DNA of 64,000 bases from Caprella mutica (GCA_947561585.1 CANNZV010000274.1:1-64000), one strand, 5' to 3'. Shown: positions 32,892 through 45,834, counted from the stretch's first letter. Made by a program: numbers and translations. Notes: generated by a model from the sequence alone, not told the origin.

Positions 32892-34910
32892 GACTATTAT
32901 CCCCTCAATTTTGTTTTAACCCTTTATTTATTCCTTTCATAAAAAGGAGTCTGGCCGCTAGTTAATTCATATATTTAGTATAAAAAGCTATTTTTCCGAT
33001 TGAAATAATTATTCAGGTTGTGAATTAAATTTTCTATTCAATTTTAAATTAAAATATTATTATTTAGTTAAATTAGCGTAGATAAAATAATATAGAATTG
33101 AATAGGTAACCCATGTATATGTGGCCACCCCCTGATTTCAATATATTAGATGTATTTATAAAATTATAGGACGTTTACTACATTGTGAGAGGTAACTGTT
33201 GTCTTCACGTGCTCTGTATAGTGTATTACACATCTAATATAAAATAGCACAGGCTGTAGACCGGCATAAATTAAATCAGCAACATTATGCATTAATAACA
33301 AGTTTATAATTTATTAATAAGACGTTTCATTCATGAAACATTTATAGGTCATTTACTAGAACTGGGTCAGTCAGTTGACAAAACGTCGGATTTGCACTAG
33401 CCCAATCCAACACTAGCACTACATCGGCAACGTAAGTATTGCCGGTATCAATAATTCATTTATACGTGCGTTATATACTGTTCTAGGCCGGTGGACATCC
33501 GTGAGATGGGCCAACGTCGGGCCTTTGCTGGCCCAATACATCGAGACTGGCATGACAACGTTGGCCCAGAGTTTCGTTCTGAATAGGGCCAATGTTGGCC
33601 CAACGTTTTCCCTACAAACAACGGTCTGTCGATTCAATGGAACAATCCATCGATTCGATATTCCAGGCAATCGAAAAGAAATCGTATCGATATACGTTGT
33701 TTATAGGGACATTGTAATGTTTACTGGGTAAAATCTATTAATGGAAATATACCATTTTATATATAATTGATTTCTTATCAAGTGCTAACAGTAGATGGCG
33801 CCACAATCATTGGCGCCATCCTGTACCTAAACAAATTAACTGAACGAAGTTTCTATATAGATTCTAGCTCTATTGAAGAGATGGCTTTAATTTTAAAACT
33901 ATGCCTTCTTGTCTTCGAATTCACATAATCTTTTCACCATTTTGACGCAAACAAAGTTTGGTTACAGCATACATAAATTAATATGAAAACAACAAACATA
34001 CTCACGTACATACTAATGAGTGCAAATTCTTCCACTAGGTGTCGCTAATTTTATAATATACTTTTATATGAACATTTAAAAATAAAAAAGCATTCAAATA
34101 TTACATAATTTAATATTCTGAATCGATTTGAAACCAATTTGGCGATTGTTTGATTTTGACAATTACTATCCCTTTTAATCAATTTTTGGTTAAGTTTGAA
34201 ATTTGGAAACAGACAATTGTTTTAAATGAGGTTGGCCAGTTATGGCACCTAAATTTTGTAGCTCAAAGCTTAACAGAAAGTAATGATCTACAACCAAAGA
34301 TTAATGAGTTAAATAATGATCCGAGAGGCTGTGGGATATTGTACACATATTATATGCATGTTTATCCATTATCCATATGTACAAACACAATCCATATGTG
34401 TTTTTACTTTTGAATCATGCTAACAATTACATAAATAAATTTCACAATTGAATTTTATGAAGGTTTCACGATATATGTAAATATTTTTTAATGAAATTGT
34501 ACCTCAAAATAGTTTTCGTCCACTCCGTGCTTTAGTCATTGACTGCCTACGAAAATTCCAAAATTGTGTTCTTTATTACGAAATTATGAATGGATTAGAA
34601 AATCCTTCCTTAATGCTTGTAAATCTGACTTTTAATTGTACGAATTAATTTAATACAATGTGTAGAATATGAGATATTTTACATTTTCTCTAGTTACGAA
34701 TAATTTGGTCTCCTGTAGGCTATAGATAAGGCACCCCAGTCCACTTTGCCATTTGGGGTGCCTTATCTTAGTTATCTACGATTCTTATAATTGTACCACA
34801 ATCTTCTTTTCACACCATTCACTTAAATCTATTAATCACTTAATAGCTAATGTTCATTAATTTTTATATTGTTTTAACTGTCTTATTTCTGAAAAAGGCA
34901 CACTTCACAA
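32892..34910. other. No gene seen; short inverted repeats
   Basis: 33360-33690 contains repeated GGCCCAACGTT/AACGTTGGCCC motifs in both orientations, typical of a decayed repeat. At 34724-34768 a 15 bp perfect hairpin (AGATAAGGCACCCCA) with a 15 nt loop occurs. Open frames at 33419-33670 and 34150-34413 have no recognisable content. Confidence 0.45.
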
Positions 34911-37680
34911 GTTCACAGAGCATTGAGAGCAAAAACAACACGTCCGTTCACCTCGCGAATTGTCCAAGAAATCCTCAATTTTGGCTTCTGTTCTCAGTAA
35001 AATACATGTAAATGTAGGAGGAAATTAAGGATTATTTGCACAGAAAATATTATAAATGTGAGTAATGTCCCATATTCTGCATTAGATTCATCTCTCAAAT
35101 TAAAATCTCTGCGGTAGATTCACGGTTTGAGTGTCTGTCGTAGCCCCAGTTTGCAAAATATGGGACATTTTTAACATTTTCTGTGCGAACAATCCTTAAT
35201 TTCTTCTTTTATTTGCATGTATTTTACTGAGAACAAAAGCTAAAATATAGGATTTCTTGGAGAACAGTTTACCAGTTCCTACAGTCTGGTCGTAGCCGCA
35301 ATACCAACATTTTTGATCTTTGTTAGAATAATTTTGTCTATCATTTTTGAATGACGTGTTGCTTTTTCCATGTGATTTGATAACATCTATTTCCAGTCTG
35401 CAGAAACTGGTAAAGTGTTCGTAGAGATCTCTTATTCTGTTCGTAGCAAAATTAATGTAAATATAGGGATTAATTCAGAAGTGTTTGTAGCAAAATTAAT
35501 GTAAATATAGGAATTAATTCAAAATTGTTCGGAGAGAATATCCCAAATATCTCCCATATTCTGCAGACTGCCGACTGGCTAATTTCTCTTGGCTTAAAAG
35601 CTTTGAATTGCGTGAAGCTGATTCGTAACTTCTGCACATAGTTATAGTACTGTTTGTAGCGATGGATACGGGTAGAAGAGACGCATTGTGATTTCTGCAG
35701 ACTGGTTGTCCTGAAATATGAAATCTTGGTGACAGATTTGATACACTTTGCAGACTGGCCAGTCTGCAGAATATGGAACATTTTTCCAAGACTCTCTGCG
35801 GGAGTTTTTGATTGAATTTTAGAAATTGGAGATCTCTGCGGGAGATCTTTAATTAATTCCTATGTTACCATTAATTTAGCTGCGGGAGATTTTGAATTAA
35901 TTCCTATGTTACCATTAATTTAGCTGCGGGAGATTCTAAATCTGCTACTGTGAGTCAGAGAGCAGCTCTCTCTCAATTTAAAAGTCTCTGCGGGAGAAGA
36001 GACTCATTCTGCAGACTGGGTCCNNNNNNNNNNNNNNNNNNNNNNNNNNNNNNNNNNNNNNNNNNNNNNNNNNNNNNNNNNNNNNNNNNNNNNNNNNNNN
36101 NNNNNNNNNNNNNNNNNNNNNNNNNNNNNNNNNNNNNNNNNNNNNNNNNNNNNNNNNNNNNNNNNNNNNNNNNNNNNNNNNNNNNNNNNNNNNNNNNNNN
36201 NNNNNNNNNNNNNNNNNNNNNNNNNNNNNNNNNNNNNNNNNNNNNNNNNNNNNNNNNNNNNNNNNNNNNNNNNNNNNNNNNNNNNNNNNNNNNNNNNNNN
36301 NNNNNNNNNNNNNNNNNNNNNNNNNNNNNNNNNNNNNNNNNNNNNNNNNNNNNNNNNNNNNNNNNNNNNNNNNNNNNNNNNNNNNNNNNNNNNNNNNNNN
36401 NNNNNNNNNNNNNNNNNNNNNNNNNNNNNNNNNNNNNNNNNNNNNNNNNNNNNNNNNNNNNNNNNNNNNNNNNNNNNNNNNNNNNNNNNNNNNNNNNNNN
36501 NNNNNNNNNNNNNNNNNNNNNNNNNNNNNNNNNNNNNNNNNNNNNNNNNNNNNNNNNNNNNNNNNNNNNNNNNNNNNNNNNNNNNNNNNNNNNNNNNNNN
36601 NNNNNNNNNNNNNNNNNNNNNNNNNNNNNNNNNNNNNNNNNNNNNNNNNNNNNNNNNNNNNNNNNNNNNNNNNNNNNNNNNNNNNNNNNNNNNNNNNNNN
36701 NNNNNNNNNNNNNNNNNNNNNNNNNNNNNNNNNNNNNNNNNNNNNNNNNNNNNNNNNNNNNNNNNNNNNNNNNNNNNNNNNNNNNNNNNNNNNNNNNNNN
36801 NNNNNNNNNNNNNNNNNNNNNNNNNNNNNNNNNNNNNNNNNNNNNNNNNNNNNNNNNNNNNNNNNNNNNNNNNNNNNNNNNNNNNNNNNNNNNNNNNNNN
36901 NNNNNNNNNNNNNNNNNNNNNCTCAAATGCGTGTGCCAGTCTGTATTTCATTGTAAATTCCACAGACATGTCGCGATATCGGTGGAATTTTTCCCCTTTT
37001 GAATATACTATTCCAGCAAAGTCGATAGATTTTTAGCTATTTATTCCTATGTTTCCATTAATTTTTTGGTGGATAAAGTGGGAAAATGTTGGTGGATCAG
37101 TCAAATTATTGAAAATTTATGATGGATTTTCTCAGCTTTTTGAAAAAGTCAGTGGAATTATTTGCACTAAATACAGACTCGCGCGTGTGATAGACTGACA
37201 GTGAGAAGGTTGATGAATGTTCCAGCAGTAGGCTTATTAAACTTAATTAGTGAATGCTCCTGCAAGAGAAATTGCTCATTGAACAGTTTATAAATTATAC
37301 TCAATTGATGTCTGATGAATGTTCCTGTGGGAAAAATAGATTATTATTGATGCAGCGATTGCGAGTCTGTGGGCCAGTCTGCAAAGCATGCATAATCAGT
37401 CTCCAGATATTTAATTTTTGCCAGTCTGCAGAATATGGGAGATATGTGGGATATTCTCTCCGAACAATTTTGAATTAATTCCTATAATTACATTAATTTT
37501 GCTGCAAACGCTTCTGAATTAATTTCTATATTTACATTAATTTTGTTATGAACAGAGTAAGAGATCTCTATGAACACTTAACCAATTTCTGCAGACTGGA
37601 ATTTTTGGGATAATTTCTTTCCAAAGATTTTCAAATATCTCTCCAAGATCGCCAAAAATCTCAAAATAATCACCAGACTG
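34911..37680. repeat. Complex interspersed repeat of CCAGTCTGCAG modules, left part
   Basis: A mosaic of modules joined at CCAGTCTGCAGAATATGGGA or its complement, with recurrent GAATTAATTCCTATATTTAC and TCTGCGGGAGA. An inverted pair lies at about 34966-35085 and 35150-35265. The segment from 36922 matches 63470-63660, and 35800-36020 is inverted relative to 63750-64000. The assembly gap lies within it. No coding content recognised. Confidence 0.6.
36024..36921. other. Assembly gap (898 N)
   Basis: A run of 898 N bases. The long open frames crossing it are artefacts. The gap sits inside a repeat present elsewhere in the window, which probably caused it. Confidence 1.
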
Positions 37681-37681
37681 T

Positions 37682-38979
37682 TTGAAGTTTTCAACTATAA
37701 TTCCGATCTTCAAGAGTAAAAACCCTAAAATGAAGGAAAATTACAGGCCCATTTCAACAATGAATGTTATGTCTAAAATTATGGAAAAATTAATGTATGT
37801 TAGAGTTGTGGAATACTTGACTAGGTATAATGTTCTGAATCAAAACCAGTATGGTTTCCGACCTGGGAAATCAACTGCTGATGCCATTTTACGCATGGTG
37901 GATGCGTGTTCAACTGCTTTAGATGAGAGGAAGTATTTGATTCTGATGAGATTCTGTTAAGCAAGCTTGAACGTTATGGATTCAGAAGTACTATCTTATC
38001 TTGGTTTAGATCTTACTTATCAGATAGGGCTGGAAGAGACAGAGTAAATAGTGAGTTTTCTAATTATGTAACTTATGATATTGGAGATCCCCAAGGATCT
38101 GTCTTGGGACCTTTGTTGTTCATTTTCTATATCAATGATTTGTATAAAACAGCCAATGATCTCTCTTTCATACACTATGCTGACGATACAACTGTGATGT
38201 CAGTAGGGGATGATTTGTTGGAAGTTAGTGCTGAACTAACTCAATCATTGTTAATTATTGATCATTGGCTGAGCCTAAATAGACTCTCATTGAATTTATC
38301 CAAAACTTCTTATATGATTTTTACACATAGACCCATCAGCCTGCCCTTACCTGAGATATTACTTAGAGGGACTCCTATTGTAAGAGTAAGAAGTGCTAAG
38401 TTTCTGGGAGTTATACTCGATGATAGGTTGTCATTTTCTGATCATATTGCTGATATTTCAACTAAAATATCAAGGTCTCTAGGTATGATGTACCGTGTCT
38501 CTCTTTGCTCACCTTATAATGTATTAAAAACAATCTATAATTCTCTTGTATATTCTTATTTGTCATATTGTGTATCTGTTTGGGGTGCCAGTGGTACGTG
38601 CAATGTGGCAAGGGTTAGTGGCCTTCAAAGGCGGGCTTTTAAGCTATTAAATAAGTCTAATCCTAACTCTTGTGACAACTATATGAATTTCAATTCTTTA
38701 TATAGGTATTTCGTGTCTCTCAAAATGTATATTTACTTCATAAATGATTTAGATTCTTATTTTCATAATAAATATATTCAGTTAATCCCCAATCATAATC
38801 ACCGTACGTGATTCAGAGAATTTGACAATTTAAATATGCCATTAGTCACCAAATCAATTTCACAAAAGAACTTCTTCTACCAATCAATTTTAGTGTGGAA
38901 TTCACTGCCTCTCGAGTTTAGACATTGCATAACGTATAAACTTTTTAAACATCATGTAAAGAAGCATTTAATCCTGTAA
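37682..38979 (+). pseudogene. Jockey-like non-LTR retrotransposon RT, broken
   Basis: 5'-truncated reverse transcriptase of a non-LTR element. The first frame gives STIIPIFKSKNP, ENYRPIS, SKIMEKLM and QYGFRPGKSTADAIL, then LDERKYLI, and it is cut at 37960. The sequence continues in another frame with DEILLSKLERYGF and GDPQGSVLGPLLFIFYINDL, then HYADDTT (the YADD box), KTSYMIF and AKFLGVILDD. The expected motif A segment (DLKKAFD type) is missing at the frame change, so a catalytic Asp is deleted. An in-frame TGA at 38809 interrupts the C-terminus (FREFDNLNMP and VWNSLPLEFR follow, to a stop at 38977-38979). The element ends in an ATTATT-rich tail at about 39347. It is dead on three counts: truncation, deletion/frameshift and nonsense. 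Confidence 0.9.
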
Positions 38980-39347
38980 AATAATTTTAATGTCCTACTG
39001 TTCCTTGAAATGTTCTGTAGTTGATATTATGTATCCATTTCTTTATTAGTGGCTTCATTCAGACAATGTGTTAGTTAGGTAATGGAATGCATTTCTCATT
39101 AATTATTTTTGTTCTGTTTTCATTATAGTCTTTCAATAGTTTATCACTGTCATACGATTTTTTTGTTATGTTTTGTTTAAATCACTTGTGTAGAATCCTT
39201 TATTTACTTTTAATTGCCCGAATAACATTTTTTATGTTACCATAGGGCTTTTTTCAATCTAATAAATTCTTCCTTTAAACAAATGAACTTTAAGAAAACT
39301 CTGTATGATTGATCAAATAAACTTTTTATTATTATTTTATTATTATG

Positions 39348-39826
39348 TAAACCTAGGAATTAATTAGAAAATTGTTGCCGGATAACTGATAACTCAGGAG
39401 ACTAATTCCAAGGTCTCAATGGTCGCCGGATAAACTTCATAACTTCATGCATCTTTTGCACACTGGAATTCAGGAATAAATGATTAAACAGTTAATATAT
39501 ACGGGGAGCTATCCATATTCTGCAGGCTAGCAATATGAAATATCTGGGAGTTTGAAAACAAAATTGAATATCTACAGTCTAATAGTAAGACTTTATTATA
39601 GTCTATGAGACATGGGAACATAGGAATTAAATAGGACTTCTGACTTGGGCTCAGGATTAATCCTCAAATCCTGTTGTTAGGTACGTTGTACTTTTCAGAC
39701 TAGAATGAGACAGTATTGAAACTGAGAGTGGACTGCCATTCTGGAAAAATAGGTCTCTTCTGTCTTCGGATAAATTAATCATTCTGTTGGAGTTCTGCAT
39801 AAATAAAATACAGTAATAAATCCAGT
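39348..39826. repeat. CCAGTCTGCAG repeat, continued
   Basis: GTAAACCTAGGAATTAATTA and the following GGTCTC stretch match 60550-60625. It appears to be the same repeat the Jockey-like element inserted into. Confidence 0.5.
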
Positions 39827-40355
39827 TTGCAGAATATGGGAGATATTTGGGATATACCAAGATCAGACTTAAAAGCACTGATTAAAGCAGAATCTCTCCA
39901 GAGATGGAGAACTCAATGGCAAGCTATCCCTGAAGACAACAATAAACTCAGAAAAATCCCAACTGACATATCACCCCTTCAAAACACTTACTTTAAAGAC
40001 AGACTATGGGAGAGGATTGTGTGCCGTATTAGAATAGGTCACACAGCCCTAACCCATGGCTTCTTGATGTCGAATGACCCTCCCACAGAGTGTCAAACCT
40101 GTCACGTCCAACTTACTGTCTACCACATCCTAATGGACTCTCGATACTATTCCATAGCTAGACAAGCCCTCCAAAATTGCTCATTCAAAGAATTACTATG
40201 CATTTATACATCAAAATTCGGCAGATTATACCAATTCATTATGCAATCTGAATTAATGTACCATATTTAACATCCATGTATTAAACTATTATGAACTTAC
40301 TAGAGATTAACAACTGAATCGCCTCTGTAGTAGCTGTTCAATAGATAATAATAAT
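39827..40355 (+). pseudogene. Non-LTR retrotransposon C-terminal fragment
   Basis: A 3' fragment of an I/Jockey-type ORF2, downstream of RNase H: LKALIKAESLQRWRTQWQ, RIRIGHTALTHGFLM, then the zinc-knuckle-like CQTCHVQLTVYHIL, ending at TAA 40268-40270. The 3' end has an ATAATAATAATAATAA tail near 40345. It is severely 5'-truncated, with the break in the repeat GCAGAATATGGGAGATATTT. Unrelated in sequence to the RT fragment before it. Confidence 0.85.
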
Positions 40356-41720
40356 AATAAATAACATCAATAGATAATAATTTAGGATATACTCTATGAA
40401 TAATTTTGAATTAATCTCTATATTTACATTAATTTTGTTGTAATCAGAATAAGAGATCTCTATGAACACTTAACCTGCTGGCATGCAGTTTCTGCTAAAA
40501 CTCTGCAGACCGGTAATAAATATAAATTAATGGGAACTTAATAATCCGCAGCATTTAGCTATAAAATTCATCTGTTAGTCTAAGAGATTATCCAGAATAC
40601 CGAATGGCAAAGTCGCCCAATGTATTGACGACTTTTGAGGAGTGAAATAAATTGAAAAAACTGTAATTAACTGTTGAATCATTAATAAAATCGGCATAAG
40701 GGATGCACATGCATCAGCTGTCAGACATGAAACATAATGATTATTTCAACTAAAATTTTTTTTTCTAAAAAGCCAAATATCTACTTTAAAATGAGTTAAA
40801 TATGACAACCTAGTTCTATTTTCTCACCAAAAGGGGAATTTCCTGCCACACTATGAATCATCAATCATGGTTTATGCCTTATCTGACTCAACACTCAAGA
40901 GTATCTATAAACTGGGTGGTGCACCACAAAATATAAGGTACAGTGTAGCTTAGGATAAAGTTAGATATTTCTCTCCATTTTCAATTGAAGGGCTCAGAAT
41001 AGTTATCTAAAACTCTCCAATAAAATGGCAAGAATGGGCATACTTTATTACCTGGGCTATAGCAAAACATTAGAAGAGCAATAGTTATTATAAATTAATT
41101 TTATAGTAATTGAATAGTGTTCACTGTTTGAAAATCTTTATTTTTCCAGTCTGCAAAATATAGGACAATTTTTACATTTTCTATTTGAACAATCTTTAAT
41201 TTCCTCCTATATTTAGCTAAATGTATATTGCTGTGAACAGACTGCAAAATAGAGAATTAATGATGCCAATGAAACATGGCAAGTAAATTGCCCCTCTCAG
41301 CCTCTGCAGAATATAAAACATTATTCCCAGTCTCAGTGTTTGCATAATATGGGAGATATTTGGGATGTTCTCTACAAACAAATTTTAATTAATATCTATA
41401 TATCCTCTATTTCCATAAATTTTGATACAAACACCTATGAATTAATCCTTATATATACATTATTTTAACTGTGAACAGAATAAGAGATCTCTATGAACAC
41501 TTTAGCAGTTTCTGCAGTCTATCATTATTCCAAGTTCCAAGACTCCCCTAGCAAATCCAGTGGAGATCTTCATGGAGCCACTTTTCTTTCTGACTGTTTT
41601 TTCCAGTTCCAGTCCAGGCTGTCCTTCGTATTCAATTTCCTTTTTTTCATTAGCAATTAAATTTAACTCATTATCAAATTAATTTTTTAGTAGCTAGCAA
41701 TAGTATAGCCACATAATATG
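40356..41720. repeat. CCAGTCTGCAG repeat fragments; no gene
   Basis: Further modules of the same mosaic (40400-40515, 41140-41210, 41300-41520), including AAGAGATCTCTATGAACACT at two places. Otherwise AT-rich DNA upstream of the BLCAP gene, where its promoter or 5' exons could lie. Confidence 0.5.
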
Positions 41721-41804
41721 GATAATATTAATTAATTACTAAATAATTCTTTCAGATGAATAGATTATTGATATTGTTGATAAAGTTAAGATTCTTCTAG
41801 TAAT

Positions 41805-42554
41805 ATGTATTGTCTTCAATGGCTGATTCCTGTACTTCTGATACCAAAGCCCATACCACCTGGACTGCTTCACAACCACATTGTGTTTGTCCTTTTGTAT
41901 TTAGCAGGCTTTTTCCTAGAGCGTAAACCCTGCACCATATGTTCTCTGGTTTTCCTTGCTGCTGTTACTGTTCTTTGCTACTCTGGTATTGGAAACTGCC
42001 TATTCTGGCCTGTGGAAAATTGTGGAGGTGAGAATTTGTGTAATTTAATATTCAATTTCAGATTAACTTTTGCATATACCTATCTATCAGTACAAGATTA
42101 TATATTTATGTTCTTTGATGAATTTTGTATTGACCATTTATTGAAATGACAGAAACTTGAAACAAGTTATTTTTTTCTTAAATCATAAATGGCTAATTTA
42201 TATGATATATATAATTGTTTCGTTGGTGCCATAGATTATTTTAGTGTAATTATTCTCTTCAATTTAAATTTTTCTAACAAATCTTTTAGAAGTGTCATGT
42301 ATAGTTGTTTTCAAGTCTTTCCAGACTATGCTAAGCTTCTCCTACTTTTCCCAAACTAATTAAAATAAATAATAATTACATTGATTTTTCTTATGATTCA
42401 AAAGTCTCATGGAAAAAGTAGGAGGAGCTTAGCAAAATAGTCTGGTGTAAAGTCTTAAAATACCCTGTGTGTGTATGGCCCTTTAGAGTATTATATGTAC
42501 TTATGCTTTGACTGTACCTTTGTTTCAGGTGCTGAACACTGTGATACTGGATGA
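41805..42554 (+). CDS. BLCAP: BLCAP/BC10 family membrane protein
   Basis: Homolog of bladder cancer-associated protein (BC10 family), a small membrane protein linked to growth and apoptosis control in mammals; its biochemical activity is not known. Two coding exons: 41805-42027 and 42529-42554, joined GGA-G|GT, giving 82 residues (human protein: 87). The N-terminus [16 protein letters not shown] is almost the vertebrate sequence and includes the first membrane segment. [10 protein letters not shown] is represented by [20 protein letters not shown], the second segment, followed by [20 protein letters not shown]. The donor is GTGAGA and the acceptor TTGTTTCAG. An acceptor at 41755 upstream of the ATG implies at least one 5' untranslated exon. 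The intron holds a decayed copy of the MITE at 46033. The gene lies between the two PITP paralogs on the opposite strand. Confidence 0.92.
42290..42485. mobile_element. Decayed fold-back MITE in the BLCAP intron
   Basis: Inverted arms around CTAAGCTTCTCCTACTTTT and AAAAGTAGGAGGAGCTTAG, with ends resembling the better copy at 46033-46260 (CCCTGTGTGTGTATGGCCC versus CCCTGCGTGTGTACGGGCC). Confidence 0.6.
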
Positions 42555-44790
42555 TTTCAACTATGGGCTACAACTAAATATTATTTCAAGTTAAGTTACA
42601 TTTGCCTTCTGTGATGAAAGTTGGGGTACCTTTTATAGATTTCAAAAACCAGTGAAATGTTAGTTGGTGCATGTTATTTTCTATCTAAATTTACTATACA
42701 TTTCTGACTGGACTGACTCTTGCCTGGACATTATTTGTCAGTGGAGACTAATCCTCTACTCTGTTGGACTTGTTTTACTTGGTTATTATTCTATTAAGAA
42801 ATTAATTAGTGTTAGTCAATTACTTAGATTAGATTATTTCACTTGGTTTATCTTTTATAGTTAACTACTCTATAATGTACCATTGAAATTTTAAAATAAT
42901 CAAAACATTAATTTGATTACATAATGACATCATAATTATTTCTCTATCATATTCCTAAATTATTGTTTTGTTGAAATATCCAGAATGCTTTATTTTTTGA
43001 AGTGTCTTGTTTTTTTTTATATGTTTGGTGCCTACCTATCTATAATCAAAATCAGTGTATATATTTTATTTAGTATATCATTTCTGTAGCTGTTGTGCTA
43101 GGTTAGCTATTTGACTTCACGCAAGTTGGTATGTTGGACAGAAAATGTTCATTAAAGACATTCAACATATCTATTTTAAGATCTTCACCGGCCACTGTAC
43201 ATAATGTAAATAAGATTTCTAATATTGCTAGTGACCGCAAACTGGTTACACGTATGATCATCAGTCGTATGTGTAGCTAGTTACTTCTTGAGTGAAATAC
43301 CTTTATCAGTTTCAATTGTAAATGGTATCACTTTTTTTTGTCCAGTAAATTTCTATATCTCCATCAAGTAACATAATTTGATATGAAATCAACTCACTCT
43401 TGCTCTACATCCTCAAAATCCACCATTTTTCCATGGGATTTTGGAGCTATTTTCCAATTATTGAGAATACTGAGATACAATATTAATGAGTATTGCTATA
43501 CCCTGTGTTGTGATGAATTTAGTGATACACAAATCTTTCCTCAGGAGATACAGTTGATGAACATTTAGTTAAGTTATTCATTATGTTTCTTCACCTATGA
43601 AACTTGCATCACTCCTCAATTGCTTAACTTCTTGCATTTCAAAAGTTCAATTTCCCTTTTTTTTACCTTTAAGTCTTCCTAGCAGCAATTTTATTTTGCT
43701 GAACAATGCTCTCTGTTTTGAAAGTCAGTAGCACTATAATCCAACTAAAGGACTGAAGTCTATTTCAATATTTCATCAGTCTCATGTATGACATTGAAGA
43801 GTTCATGGCTATTATCATTATGCTTAGTTTTAGTACCTACTCCATAACTTATACTATTTGGTAATTGTCACAGTAGCTACTAGGATACAAAAATTTTACA
43901 TTGATTCGACGGAAGTTTCTAATAGTTGACTGGTTCAAGACCTTTAACATCCTAGTTCTGTGCATGTCTAAGTTATGAGTCAAATTTGAAGAAAAAAAAT
44001 CGTGTCTGAAATTACCATGAGGACCAAGTGTTTATTGAGAAAAATTTTGAATTATTGAGTTTCAAAGATAGAAAAATGTTCTTTTTTACCTCCAAGATAT
44101 TTTGCTATTTCTATCTCTTTTATATAACTTGCCATATTTATAGCCAACATTTCTTACAGTATAACGTAGTGTTTTGTTGGTCTTTGATTTTTACTATGTA
44201 GGAACTATCTCTTCAATCATTGAGTACATTACGACACTTCTTGTACTCTGTCCAATTCACATTATGAAGTAGCTTTTCTGCATTCATGAGCCCTTTGAAA
44301 CTGTTTCTGCTCTTACATGGAGTCACATTCTTGAATGTTACACACAATTTCACTCCTTCTAATTGACAGATACTTTGTGATATATGTATTAAAATTGTGA
44401 TAAATTTATCCTAAAATTTATATTTGACAGTAGTGTGTAGCTTTGTGTTAAAATTAGAATTTTAAACTTATTCTATTTGGGCATTTTCGATCTCTAACGA
44501 AAATGATATTTCTAATCTATACCTTTGCACTTATTATGTGAAGTCATTTTTAACGCTGGGGCCTTCTTTATGTTATTAGTTTATTTTATTATTAACTGTT
44601 TGAATTTGTAGAGAAGATCAAAGTATAGTTTTGAAAGTAGATGAAAATATATTTCTAAATTAGTGATTGTTTCTAACTTGATCACAATTTCAAAATTTAC
44701 TGTTAGCTGATTATGAACTTATTATCAAATGGTATTAAAATCTAAAAGTACTTTTAGGTTTCAAGCTTTAGAAGAGAAAAATGTCTATAT
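42555..44790. other. Downstream of BLCAP; no other gene seen
   Basis: AT-rich sequence that may contain the 3' untranslated region of BLCAP. Short frames have no recognisable content. 44258-44310 resembles the KLMD repeat core. Confidence 0.4.
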
Positions 44791-44792
44791 AA

Positions 44793-45244
44793 TCTATACC
44801 ACAGAACATTGAATAAGAAGAAGCTCAGATCGAACGTGTACACATGGTGTACCCAGTCGTAAAATTTCAACCTATCAGGTCCATTGATCACTGACGTCAC
44901 TATAAACACTCTCTCGAAAACAGTTTGAGCGTGCATTCTACCTCAGCTCATTATCTTTGCTGGGAGCATGGAAGCTGGGAGTCATATCTTCCTACCAAAT
45001 TAAGTACACGCTTATCTATATTCTATAGCCCAGCTACTAAGCAATAATAAACTAATCTTCTTTGCAACAAACACAAACTGACACCATTTCGGTTGTAATA
45101 TGCATTCAAAATACGGACTCAAACAGAACTGGTGAAACGAAGCCTCTGAGTGGCTCTAGTTGAAGTGACGTCACTGTAAACGGCACTCAAGAGTAATATA
45201 ATGGGATCTACACTTCTTCTATTCAATGTTCTGTGATCTATACC
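44793..45244. mobile_element. MITE-like element with about 30 bp inverted ends
   Basis: The left end CACAGAACATTGAATAAGAA pairs with the right TTCTATTCAATGTTCTGTG. Two internal TGACGTCACT motifs lie in opposite halves. No ORF. The superfamily is unknown. Confidence 0.65.
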
Positions 45245-45577
45245 CTCATTCCTGATGATGAATCGACCTCTCTCTATTCGAAAGCTTGAAACCAAAAAAA
45301 TCTACAATGTTGTGATTTTAATAACCTTTATAGTATGGAATAGTCGTGTATAAATCTTTTCAATCATAATATGAATTCTTTTTCAAACATGTTAAAAGCT
45401 TTAAGTTTGATATTTTCCTTTACTGTGGCTAATGTAGAAATTTTGTCAGACTTTCTTTCATCTTCAGTCATATTTTGATGTTAGTAAAGTAATCTTAAGT
45501 GATGAGTGTTCATTCTGTCCTTTTTAAGAAGAGTGATTAAGTATATCACTGTAATTCCAGGTTCTCTTCAAATTGCT

Positions 45578-45834
45578 TTAATCCTTTCAGCCACCGTGGT
45601 TAGTAGGACTAACCACCTTAAAATGTGCTATAGCTCACAGTTGACCTTACCACCTACTAGAATGATACATTAAACTGATTAGAGTACATAGAAAATTCCT
45701 AATTAGCACTCACCCTTCAGATGAACACGTATTATAACAGGTGGTTAGTCTGACTAACCAACTTGTATAGTAAAAGCTGAGTCAACATATATTACGATAT
45801 TTTTTTTTATTATTCAGTGACTGAAAGGATAAAT
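45578..45834. mobile_element. MITE-like element with CCTTTCAG ends
   Basis: Ends TTAATCCTTTCAGCCAC and CAGTGACTGAAAGGATAA are inverted. Two internal copies of GGTTAGT.GACTAACCA type occur. The ATCCTTTC-type ends resemble piggyBac-like MITEs, but a second intact TTAA is not seen. Confidence 0.55.

Noticed and set aside
33419..33731. Overlapping frames at 33.4-33.7 kb
   Set aside because: Both arise from GGCCCAACGTT inverted motifs; a decayed repeat explains them better than a gene.
35950..37002. Open frames of more than 300 codons across the N run
   Set aside because: They consist almost wholly of undetermined bases.
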